Origin: Lutispora thermophila DSM 19022
GTDB lineage: Bacteria; Bacillota; Clostridia; Lutisporales; Lutisporaceae
DNA length: 64,000 nucleotides
Direction: 5' to 3'
NCBI RefSeq assembly: GCF_900142105.1
Contig: NZ_FQZS01000008.1
Coordinates: 96,274 to 160,273, forward strand
Under the pieces are notes generated by a model. The model was not told the origin of the DNA. It ran no database searches and saw only the letters and a program-made list of their open reading frames with translations. Of this stretch, positions 24,418-32,145 are shown in pieces. The position numbers and the translations under genes are program-made. Each line of letters opens with the position of its first letter. The stretch's first letter is position 1.

Positions 24418-26763
24418 GTGCATGATAAAGAGAATCCCATGAAGAATATTATGATTCTCATAGTTATAGTCTCTATGGTCCTATGCTCCATAGTTTTTGC
24501 TAAAGAAGAGACATATAGAGAACTCCCACATATTAAAATTTATAATGATGAAACATTGGAAGTGCCTTTTGATGAACCACTTGCAGCCAATACAATAAAC
24601 GTAAGCAATATATGTGTAAAAAATTCAAAAGGGGCAAAGGTACCCATAGACAGAAGCATAGGCTCCGATGGAAAGATTATAATTATCAAACCTGTCACAC
24701 AATATGTTAAAGGCGAGACTTATACTCTATATATAAGCAAAAATGTGAAATACAGAAACGGTAATTCTATTGGGGAGAATTTGAAAATGAACTTTACCGT
24801 CATGGATCAAGAACCTGTAAATCTTCCCACGGTAGACACAGCGGAAAATCTTGAAAAACTTTTGAAAGAGGCAGTACTGGATCAAGAGCCGGATTATGCC
24901 GGGTCCATTGAAGAGGAGATGACAAGAGGTTCATTTGATATTCCTGTTGTAAAGACGAAGAAATCTGCTGAAGCAACTACAGCACCAAATGCGGGAGTTA
25001 ATAACATTTCTAATGAAGTCACATCCGGTCAAGGGGATTATTCTACTACAAATGTGCAGGTTCAGGGGGTTGATGAGGCAGATGTGGTTAAGACAGATGG
25101 TGAGTATCTATATCAAATGAATAATAATATGATAGTTATTTCAAAAATATATCCTTCCAATGAAATGAAAATAGTAAAAGTAATAGATATGGAAGAAGAA
25201 AATCTTTATCCATCGGAACTTTATGTAGATGAAGAGAGGATGGTGGTAATAGGCCATTCTTACAGCAATCTTCTCATATCTGATACTATCCCTGGAGGAA
25301 AAAGAATATCTAAATTACCATCCTATTATTCCTCCCGTACCGTAAAGCTCATAGAATATGATATTAAGGATAAAAGGGACATAAAAAAGTCCAGGGAAAT
25401 AGAAGTGGAAGGGAGCTATATCTCCTCCAGAAAAATAGAAGATAAGCTTTATCTTGTATCCAGCAGAAGTTGCAACTATTATCACATAATGAGATCCGGA
25501 CAGGAGAACCTCACTCCTTCTTATAGGGATACTGCGCTAGGTGAAAAATTCATAAACATATCCTATGAAAAAATTGCCTACTTTCCCGATTGCATATCTG
25601 CCAATTACCTAATAGTTGCCGGAGTGGATTTGGGAAAACCCAAGGAAGGTGTAAATGTATCCACTTATCTGGGGGGAGGTCATAATATTTATGCATCTGG
25701 AGAAAATCTATATGTAGCACTGATAAGAACAGAAAAGAAGAGCAACAATCCTGTAATATATGATTCTGCAAATCCTCAAAATCAGGATGATTATAGGGAC
25801 AAAGAATCAATTATATACAAGTTTGCAATGAATGAAGGAAAACTTATATGTATAGGTAAGGGTGTAGTACCTGGGGAAATATTGAACCAATTTTCTATGG
25901 ACGAATATAATGGTTATTTTCGTATAGCTACCACCAAGGGAGAGATATGGAGAAATGACGAACATACATCCAAAAACAATCTTTATATATTAGATAAGGC
26001 TATGAATATTACAGGCACCATAGAAGACATAGCTCCCGGTGAAAAAATTTATTCAGTGAGGTTCATGGGTGACAAGGCATATATGGTGACCTTTAAAACT
26101 GTAGATCCGTTGTTTGTAATAGATCTGAAGAATCCTAAATCTCCAAAGATATTAGGAGCATTAAAGATACCTGGTTACAGTGATTACCTCCATCCCTACG
26201 ATGAAAACCACATAATAGGATTCGGCAAAGATACTGTGGAAGTGGTGCACAAAGATATTCATGGCAATGAAATAGGAACCACTGCATATTATCTGGGCAT
26301 GAAAATAGCCATGTTCGATGTAAGCGATATGGCTAATCCCAAAGAGCTTTTTGTAGAAAAGATCGGGGACAGAGGTACAACATCTGAACTGCTGAATAAC
26401 CATAAAGCATTATTATTCTCAAAGGAAAGGAATTTAATGGCTTTTCCTGTTACTGTAGCAGAGGTAAAAGAAGATGAAGAGAACAATGCAAACATGGTAC
26501 CCAGATATGGTCAGTTTACATTTCAGGGAGCGTATGTTTATAATATAGACTTAAAGGAAGGATTCAAGCTTAAAGGCAAAATTACTCATATAACCGATGA
26601 TGAATATATGAAAGCAGGAGATTATTGGTATGACAGCAGCAAAAATGTAGAGAGAATTCTCTACATCAATGATGATTTATATACAATATCCAAAGGAATG
26701 ATAAAGGCAAATGACATTAACAGCCTGAAATTAAAGGGCCAACTTGAGATACCCCAGAGATAA
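24418..26763 (+). CDS. Secreted beta-propeller-domain protein (COG4880-like)
   Basis: A GTG at 24418, spaced 6 nt after AAGGGGTGG, is the best start; a TTG at 24400 and an ATG at 24439 are alternatives. A signal peptide (MKNIMILIVIVSMVLCSIVFA) begins at the ATG. Next comes a bacterial Ig-like domain (about 20-130; VPFDEPLAANTINVSNI, ITQYVKGETYTLY-like). The rest is the propeller region, opening with VQGVDEADVVKTDGEYLYQM, the phrase typical of secreted proteins with a C-terminal WD40-like beta-propeller. Function is unknown; attachment to the cell surface is likely. Monocistronic and convergent with abgA. Confidence 0.8.
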   Translation: MHDKENPMKNIMILIVIVSMVLCSIVFAKEETYRELPHIKIYNDETLEVPFDEPLAANTINVSNICVKNSKGAKVPIDRSIGSDGKIIIIKPVTQYVKGETYTLYISKNVKYRNGNSIGENLKMNFTVMDQEPVNLPTVDTAENLEKLLKEAVLDQEPDYAGSIEEEMTRGSFDIPVVKTKKSAEATTAPNAGVNNISNEVTSGQGDYSTTNVQVQGVDEADVVKTDGEYLYQMNNNMIVISKIYPSNEMKIVKVIDMEEENLYPSELYVDEERMVVIGHSYSNLLISDTIPGGKRISKLPSYYSSRTVKLIEYDIKDKRDIKKSREIEVEGSYISSRKIEDKLYLVSSRSCNYYHIMRSGQENLTPSYRDTALGEKFINISYEKIAYFPDCISANYLIVAGVDLGKPKEGVNVSTYLGGGHNIYASGENLYVALIRTEKKSNNPVIYDSANPQNQDDYRDKESIIYKFAMNEGKLICIGKGVVPGEILNQFSMDEYNGYFRIATTKGEIWRNDEHTSKNNLYILDKAMNITGTIEDIAPGEKIYSVRFMGDKAYMVTFKTVDPLFVIDLKNPKSPKILGALKIPGYSDYLHPYDENHIIGFGKDTVEVVHKDIHGNEIGTTAYYLGMKIAMFDVSDMANPKELFVEKIGDRGTTSELLNNHKALLFSKERNLMAFPVTVAEVKEDEENNANMVPRYGQFTFQGAYVYNIDLKEGFKLKGKITHITDDEYMKAGDYWYDSSKNVERILYINDDLYTISKGMIKANDINSLKLKGQLEIPQR

Positions 26764-26777
26764 TCTCCTTTGGCCTG

Positions 26778-28034
26778 CTACAGAAGACTCCTTATGATTT
26801 CCAAGAAAGCATCGTATGCCAAGCTTAAAACACTTTCATCAAAGTCAAATCTATTATGGTGATGGGGGGCAGCTAATTTGGTACCGAACATTAGGTATAC
26901 AGATTTGCCCCTGTTTTTTTCCACTTCATTCATCATATGAGTAATATCCTCGGAAGCTCCCAGTGATTTTCCTGTTGTAACTTTTATGTTCTTTTTCGTC
27001 AGAACTTGAATTAATTCATCAATAAAGTTTTTGTCGCAATTATTATAAGCTGGTGCTCCCCCTGACTCTACGATTTTGAACTTCACATCAAAGGATTTGG
27101 CACTGCCTTCTATGATATAATGCACCTTCTGAAGAAGAAGGCTGTTGACATCTTCGTTTTCTCCTCTTGTTTCTATTTCCATATATGCTTTATGGGGAAC
27201 TATATTTCTTGCTGTTCCTGCTTTGAGCACTCCCACATTAAGTCTGCTCATTCCGCTTCCGAACTGGGTTAGAGTGTGGAGGTTCAAGGCACAACTGCAA
27301 GCTGCAAGCAATGCATTTTTGCCCGCTTCCGGATTGGCTCCTGCATGGGCTGGTTTTCCTTCAAAGTATATATCCAGCTTAGAAGTAGCTAGAAATCCAG
27401 TGGTGCCACACACAACTTCATTTTTTTCGGCTCCCAATCCTATATGTCCTGATATTAAATAATCCACATCTTTTAACATTCCTGATTCAACTATGCTTTT
27501 TGCGCCTCGTACACCTTCCTCTGCAGGCTGGAAAATCAAAATGAATTTTCCTGACAGATGGTGTTTTTCTTTCACTAGCTCTTCAGCAACAGCAAGTCCC
27601 AATGCTATATGGCCGTCATGACCGCATGCATGCATAGCATTTGTGTTTCTTGATGCGAAGCCTTCCCTATTTGGCCTATGGTCTTCATCCTTGCTTTCTT
27701 CTATGGCGTTTGCATCAATATCGAACCTCATAGCTATTACAGGTCCTTCTTTATGGGTATCCAATATGGCAACTGCTCCTGTATAGCCATCCAATATTTC
27801 AGATATATCAAAATCTGCATCTTCTTTTATAGTTTCTCTGTGCTTTCTGATGATATCCATATCAGGAAGTCCCATTCGTTCTCCGTGGATTTCCTTGCCA
27901 TACTTTACTTCATAGCCAAAGTATCTTAGATACTTGATTATTTTTATTGTAGTTTCGAATTCCAGCCATCCTGTTTCTGCGCATTTATGAAACTCTCTTC
28001 GCCAATCAATTAATTTCTGATATTTATTATCCAT
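26778..28034 (-). CDS. abgA: AbgA-like aminobenzoyl-glutamate / N-acyl amino acid amidohydrolase (M20D)
   Basis: The 418-residue M20 peptidase matches AbgA in length and in its characteristic insert: WRREFHKCAETGWLEFET near the start, MGLPDMDIIRKHRE, RFDIDANAIEES, NAMHACGHDGHIALG with the Cys-His ligands, FQPAEEGVRGA, PAHAGANPEAGKNALLAA in the lid domain, and FGTKLAAPHHHNRFDFDE at the C-terminus. E. coli AbgA pairs with AbgB to cleave p-aminobenzoyl-glutamate; no AbgB-specific partner is visible here. The abgT transporter lies 15 kb away, not in the same operon. The start follows GGAGGTCATAG. Confidence 0.87.
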   Translation of the reverse strand: MDNKYQKLIDWRREFHKCAETGWLEFETTIKIIKYLRYFGYEVKYGKEIHGERMGLPDMDIIRKHRETIKEDADFDISEILDGYTGAVAILDTHKEGPVIAMRFDIDANAIEESKDEDHRPNREGFASRNTNAMHACGHDGHIALGLAVAEELVKEKHHLSGKFILIFQPAEEGVRGAKSIVESGMLKDVDYLISGHIGLGAEKNEVVCGTTGFLATSKLDIYFEGKPAHAGANPEAGKNALLAACSCALNLHTLTQFGSGMSRLNVGVLKAGTARNIVPHKAYMEIETRGENEDVNSLLLQKVHYIIEGSAKSFDVKFKIVESGGAPAYNNCDKNFIDELIQVLTKKNIKVTTGKSLGASEDITHMMNEVEKNRGKSVYLMFGTKLAAPHHHNRFDFDESVLSLAYDAFLEIIRSLL

Positions 28035-28079
28035 CTATGACCTCCATATGGGTATTTAAACTTACTATAAAAGATATAC

Positions 28080-28100
28080 TGTTATAACATAATTATAACA
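28080..28100. promoter_or_regulatory. Palindrome upstream of abgA
   Basis: TGTTATAA (28080-28087) and TTATAACA (28093-28100) form a 21-bp inverted repeat about 45 bp upstream of the abgA start on the minus strand, a plausible operator. Confidence 0.4.
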
Positions 28101-28160
28101 TTGATGGTATAAGAATACTAACAGACTGAAATAAAAAAAGGAGAAATGATGAACATTTAA

Positions 28161-28520
28161 ATGAGTATAAAAGATAGGATGGATTATAAAGTAATACCTT
28201 CCTGTATATATACCAATTCTGAAATCGCTTCTGTAGGAATGACAGAAGAAGCAAAGTCCAATGGCAAATCCATTATATGCAATGGAACATGGGGTTTTGT
28301 TAAAATAATCGCAGATAGGAAATATGGTGAAATTCTGGGAGTCCATATTATTGGACCAAGAGCTACGGATATGACCGGAGAGGCGGCTTTAGCGATTAAA
28401 TTATAAGCAACGGTAGACGAACTCATATCTACAATATATGCCCATCCTACTGTATCAGAATCCATTAAGGAAGCAGCCTTAGCAGTGAAAAATGAAGCAA
28501 TTCACAATGTGAATGCATAA
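28161..28520 (+). pseudogene. Remnant of dihydrolipoamide dehydrogenase (C-terminal dimerisation domain)
   Basis: The frame reads the C-terminal interface domain of dihydrolipoyl dehydrogenase: IPSCIYTNSEIASVGMTEE, ILGVHIIGPRATDMTGEAALAIKL, then a TAA at 28404-28406 where the family has Glu. After it the same frame continues ATVDELISTIYAHPTVSES to the natural end at 28518-28520, including the HPT motif with the catalytic His. The FAD- and NAD-binding parts are absent. It is therefore a truncated relic with a nonsense mutation, probably GAA to TAA. No pyruvate- or glycine-cleavage genes remain beside it. Confidence 0.85.
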
Positions 28521-28540
28521 CCAGGCTTTAGAGGTGTGAC

Positions 28541-28968
28541 ATGAATGTGAAGAAATGCTCCAAAGATGCAGATATAAAAAGAACCTTAGCAGGAAGGATA
28601 CCTAAAGATATGGATTTGCTTATGGGCATCAAGGAATTTTGCAAATCCTATGGAGTAAAACATGGGTATATAGTTGGTATAGAAGGGAGCTTGAAAAGCA
28701 CAAGATTTGTATATACGATAAAGGACAAAAAATCAAATATGGGTATAACTTACAGCGAACCTGTTATGTTGAGTGGTTTTCTTGAAATACTGGCTGGGCA
28801 AGGGCTTGTAGGACTGGATGATAAAGATGGGCTATCGGTGGACATTTTATTGATAGTGGTAATGATGTTTTAGTCACAGCAGAAATAATAATTCACGTAA
28901 TAGATAAGGTTGAAAATCACAGAGTCTATGATGAAGATGCAGGTTTCTTATTATTTAAAGCAAGATAG
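28541..28968 (+). pseudogene. Frameshifted PPC-domain (DUF296) gene
   Basis: Residues 1 to about 95 follow the PPC domain of AHL-like small bacterial proteins (GVKHGYIVGIEGSL, EPVMLSGFLEILAGQG). The first frame ends at a TAG at 28871-28873. Homology resumes in another frame from about 28843, reading GHFIDSGNDVLVTAEIIIHVIDK and ending GFLLFKAR plus TAG at 28966-28968, the usual PPC C-terminus. A frameshift (with some loss around the expected HLHG metal site) near 28836-28843 has broken the gene. It directly follows the dihydrolipoamide dehydrogenase relic, so this is a decaying block. Confidence 0.78.
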
Positions 28969-28990
28969 GATGTGCAGTATTATAACATAA

Positions 28991-29019
28991 TTGAAAACAA
29001 CTCCTCTTTGTAATATAAT
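28991..29019 (+). promoter_or_regulatory. Sigma-A promoter of the SEC-C gene
   Basis: TTGAAA (28991-28996), 17-nt spacer and perfect TATAAT (29014-29019), 37 nt before the ATG at 29056. Confidence 0.75.
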
Positions 29020-29055
29020 ATTAGGGTAAAAATTACAAAGCAAGGGAGTCGTAAC

Positions 29056-29559
29056 ATGAGTTTATTAGAAACATGGAGAGAAACCGCCTATAAAGGCGAC
29101 AATCCAAATGTGCAAAAGAAGTTCTGGAAAGAATACTTTGACATTGAGAAGGGCATATATGAAAAGCTTCTAACCAATCCAAATGAAGTGGTAAAAGGAA
29201 CAGTAAAGGAATTGGCTGAAAAGTATGGCACAGATGTGCTTCACTTTACCGGGTTTCTGGACGGTATAAACTCAAGCCTCAAGGAACCCAACAAATTGGA
29301 GGAGCTGGAAGAAGATTCATATGTCCAATTGGATATAAATGTAGAAGAGCTCTACTATAACATGTTGGCAGCCAAAGCAAAATGGCTCTATACATTGCCC
29401 CAGTGGGACAATATTCTCACCGAGGAAAAGAGAAAAGAAATAACTAAAAAGCAAAGGCTTTCAGGAACAGTTATAAAAGGAGATACAGTGGGCAGGAACG
29501 ATCCATGTCCCTGTGGAAGCGGAAAGAAATATAAAAAGTGCTGCGGCGCAAACAAATAA
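29056..29559 (+). CDS. SEC-C metal-binding motif protein
   Basis: The 167-residue soluble protein ends with the SEC-C zinc motif [20 protein letters not shown], as at the SecA C-terminus. The N-terminal 140 residues are a helical domain seen in clostridial SEC-C proteins ([30 protein letters not shown]). SEC-C binds zinc and, in SecA, docks SecB or ribosomes; in stand-alone proteins the role is unclear. AAGGGAG precedes the ATG. Monocistronic with its own promoter and terminator. Confidence 0.85.
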   Translation: MSLLETWRETAYKGDNPNVQKKFWKEYFDIEKGIYEKLLTNPNEVVKGTVKELAEKYGTDVLHFTGFLDGINSSLKEPNKLEELEEDSYVQLDINVEELYYNMLAAKAKWLYTLPQWDNILTEEKRKEITKKQRLSGTVIKGDTVGRNDPCPCGSGKKYKKCCGANK

Positions 29560-29620
29560 GCCAGCCGAGACATGAGAAGACAATGGACATATGGAGTGGT
29601 AAAATCAATAATGAGTTGAA

Positions 29621-29649
29621 GAAAGGCTTCTGATTGAAGCCTTTCTTTT
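29621..29649 (+). terminator. Terminator after the SEC-C gene
   Basis: GAAAGGCTTC (29621-29630) pairs perfectly with GAAGCCTTTC (29636-29645), followed by TTTTCTTTT. Confidence 0.85.
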
Positions 29650-29792
29650 CTTTTACTTGTGTCCATCCATTACAGTTCATATAATTGTAATATAATAGTA
29701 CAGAAGGGCATTGAAAGAGGAAAATCCCCAAGGACATATAAAAGAAATAATACCTGCCTTTGAAGGGGACAAACTAGAATGGAGGGTTTAAT

Positions 29793-30473
29793 ATGAAGAG
29801 CATTTTGATACTGGAAGATGACGAAAGTTTAATCCGTGGTATTAGCTTTATATTTGAAAAGGATGGCTACAATGTTATTTCGGTAGGCACTATTGAAGAT
29901 GGAAAAAGGATGTTAAAGGGGCACAAGATTGATCTTATAATATTGGATTTAGGGCTGCCTGATGGAAATGGCATGGATCTATGCAAAGAAATCCGAGCAA
30001 ATTCAAACGTTCCCATTATCATGCTTACTGCCTGTGATCTGGAAACAGATGAGGTGTCCGGTCTCATGGCCGGAGCTGATGATTATATTACCAAGCCATT
30101 TTCTTTATCCATTCTAAGGGCAAGAGTGGAAGCTCTGCTTAGACGCATGGATACTGAAAGGAATAATATAATTGTTTCAGGCAAATATAGGCTGGATTTA
30201 AATTTATGCAAGTTATATCAAGAAGACGAAGAAATACCTATAAGCTCAACAGAATATAGACTCCTCAATTTATTGATGATTAATGCCGGACAAGTACTGT
30301 CTAAGGAACAGATATTAGCTTCTCTATGGGATAATGAAGGAAACTTTGTAGATGAAAACACCCTTGCAGTTAATATCAGCCGCTTGCGTGCAAAATTGGA
30401 GAATAACCCAAGAAATCCAAAAACCATTAAGACCATTCATGGCATTGGCTACATATGGACAGGAGGGGTATAG
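29793..30473 (+). CDS. OmpR-family response regulator
   Basis: The 226-residue regulator has a receiver domain (acidic LEDDES near residue 7, phospho-acceptor Asp in ILDLGLPDG, Lys in YITKPF near 102) and a winged-helix DNA-binding domain (about 130-226; ISSTEYRLLNLLM, VDENTLAVNISRLRAKL, IHGIGYIW). It is the first gene of a four-gene unit with a sensor kinase and an ABC exporter, the arrangement of peptide-antibiotic or cell-envelope stress modules. The start has GGAGGG upstream. Confidence 0.92.
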   Translation: MKSILILEDDESLIRGISFIFEKDGYNVISVGTIEDGKRMLKGHKIDLIILDLGLPDGNGMDLCKEIRANSNVPIIMLTACDLETDEVSGLMAGADDYITKPFSLSILRARVEALLRRMDTERNNIIVSGKYRLDLNLCKLYQEDEEIPISSTEYRLLNLLMINAGQVLSKEQILASLWDNEGNFVDENTLAVNISRLRAKLENNPRNPKTIKTIHGIGYIWTGGV

Positions 30474-30475
30474 AG

Positions 30476-31393
30476 ATGGACCCAATAATTGCTATTATAA
30501 TTTCCGTTTCTTTATGCCTCATTACTGTCTTTTTTTGCTACAGATATGTAAAAAAGACCTTTGATGATGTTGATTATGTATTAGACAGCATATTAGCCAA
30601 AAAAACGGATATATCATTGAAAACAATGGAAGACAGCAGACTTTCCAAGTTGGGGCATAAAGCTCTTAGAATTGCTGAGATGAATATAATGGATGTTTCT
30701 CAAATCAAGCATGAGAAAGAAATAATACAAAGCTTTATTTCTGATATGTCTCATCAAATGAAAACACCCCTATCCAGCGTAACCATGTATACTGATTTGG
30801 TGCTGGAAGGACGCATAACAGAAGATGAGAGGCAAGAATTTTTATATCGCATAAAAAAGGGAACGGAAAAACTCCAATGGATGATGGATAGCCTTGTCAA
30901 AATGTCCAGATTGGAAGTGGGAGCTATTGAACTGAATCCTGTTCCTGCCGGCATAAAGCAAACAATTTCTGAAAGCGTCAGCGATGTATATGCAGCATCG
31001 GTCAAAAAAAACATTTCAATTGAAACCACCTACTTTGATGATATTATGCTGCTCAATGACCGGAAGTGGACCCGCGAGGCCATTGCAAATGTTCTGGAAA
31101 ATGCCATCAAATACTCTTCCATAGGCGGTGAAGTAAACATATCAATAGAAAAACTTCCTATCTATACAAAAATCAATATCACAGACCATGGCATAGGCAT
31201 CTTTTCTGATGAGTGGAATTCTGTTTTTAAGCGATTTTATCGAGGAAGAAATGCAAAGGGGATAGACGGAGCAGGATTAGGTCTTTACCTAGCATCTCTG
31301 ATATTGGAAAAACAAGGCGGATATATTCTCGTAGATTCTAGACCAGGGCAATATACCACATTCTCAATGTTTTTACAAAACTGTAAGAAATAA
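30476..31393 (+). CDS. Sensor histidine kinase, short N-terminus
   Basis: The ATG at 30476, 9 nt after AGGAGG, is preferred over 30455 and gives 305 residues. One clear transmembrane segment (about 3-24) is followed by a linker, the H-box FISDMSHQMKTPLSSV and an HATPase_c domain with N-box NVLENAIKYSS, G1 DHGIGI and G2 GAGLGLYLAS. No extracellular sensor domain is present. Such kinases usually sense through their partner ABC transporter, here the two genes immediately downstream. It follows the response regulator with a 2-nt gap. Confidence 0.9.
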   Translation: MDPIIAIIISVSLCLITVFFCYRYVKKTFDDVDYVLDSILAKKTDISLKTMEDSRLSKLGHKALRIAEMNIMDVSQIKHEKEIIQSFISDMSHQMKTPLSSVTMYTDLVLEGRITEDERQEFLYRIKKGTEKLQWMMDSLVKMSRLEVGAIELNPVPAGIKQTISESVSDVYAASVKKNISIETTYFDDIMLLNDRKWTREAIANVLENAIKYSSIGGEVNISIEKLPIYTKINITDHGIGIFSDEWNSVFKRFYRGRNAKGIDGAGLGLYLASLILEKQGGYILVDSRPGQYTTFSMFLQNCKK

Positions 31394-31463
31394 ATTGTTT
31401 TTTGTTAGGAGTCTGTAAGAACTGTCCTTTATGATGAACTATGTAATGAAAGGGGGAAATGAA

Positions 31464-32144
31464 GTGGTAATATTAAAAACAGAAGCCTTAAAAAAGTATT
31501 ACGGGAAGGAGCCAAATGTTGTTAAGGCATTGGATGGTGTTGATTTGGAGGTACAAGAAGGAGAATTTGTAGCAGTTGTAGGTACGTCAGGATCAGGAAA
31601 AAGTACTTTGCTTCACATGCTGGGAGGATTGGATAAACCTACAGATGGAAAGGTTATTGTCGGAGGAAAGGATATTTCAGGAATGACTGATGAACAGCTG
31701 ACAATCTTCCGACGTAGGAATGTAGGCTTTGTATTTCAAAGCTATAATCTTGTCCCAATATTGAACGTATATGAAAACATCGTTCTTCCTATAGAACTAG
31801 ATGGCAACACTGTAGATCAGGACTATGTAGAAAATATAATAGAAACATTGGGGTTGTCAGAAAAGAAAAACCATCTCCCTAATAATTTGTCTGGAGGACA
31901 GCAGCAGCGTGTAGCCATTGCCAGGGCTCTTGCAACAAAGCCATCTATTCTTCTTGCAGACGAACCAACGGGGAATCTGGACACAAAAAGCAGCCAGGAT
32001 GTTCTGGGTGTATTGAAGATGACTTCTACTAAGTTCCATCAAACTATAGTGATGATTACGCACAATGAGCAAATTGCTCAGCTTGCAGATAGGATTATAC
32101 GAATTGAAGATGGCAAAATAGTTACTATGGAAGGATGGATATGA
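31464..32144 (+). CDS. ABC transporter ATP-binding protein (MacB/BceA-like)
   Basis: The GTG at 31464, 7 nt after AAAGGGGG, is the likely start (226 residues); an ATG at 31431 is in frame but lacks a ribosome site. Complete nucleotide-binding domain: Walker [11 protein letters not shown]-loop [17 protein letters not shown], signature [15 protein letters not shown], Walker [13 protein letters not shown] and the H-loop MITHNE. It belongs to the lipoprotein-release/antimicrobial-peptide subfamily and pairs with the FtsX-type permease starting 2 nt after its stop. Confidence 0.92.
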   Translation: MVILKTEALKKYYGKEPNVVKALDGVDLEVQEGEFVAVVGTSGSGKSTLLHMLGGLDKPTDGKVIVGGKDISGMTDEQLTIFRRRNVGFVFQSYNLVPILNVYENIVLPIELDGNTVDQDYVENIIETLGLSEKKNHLPNNLSGGQQQRVAIARALATKPSILLADEPTGNLDTKSSQDVLGVLKMTSTKFHQTIVMITHNEQIAQLADRIIRIEDGKIVTMEGWI

Positions 32145-32145
32145 T

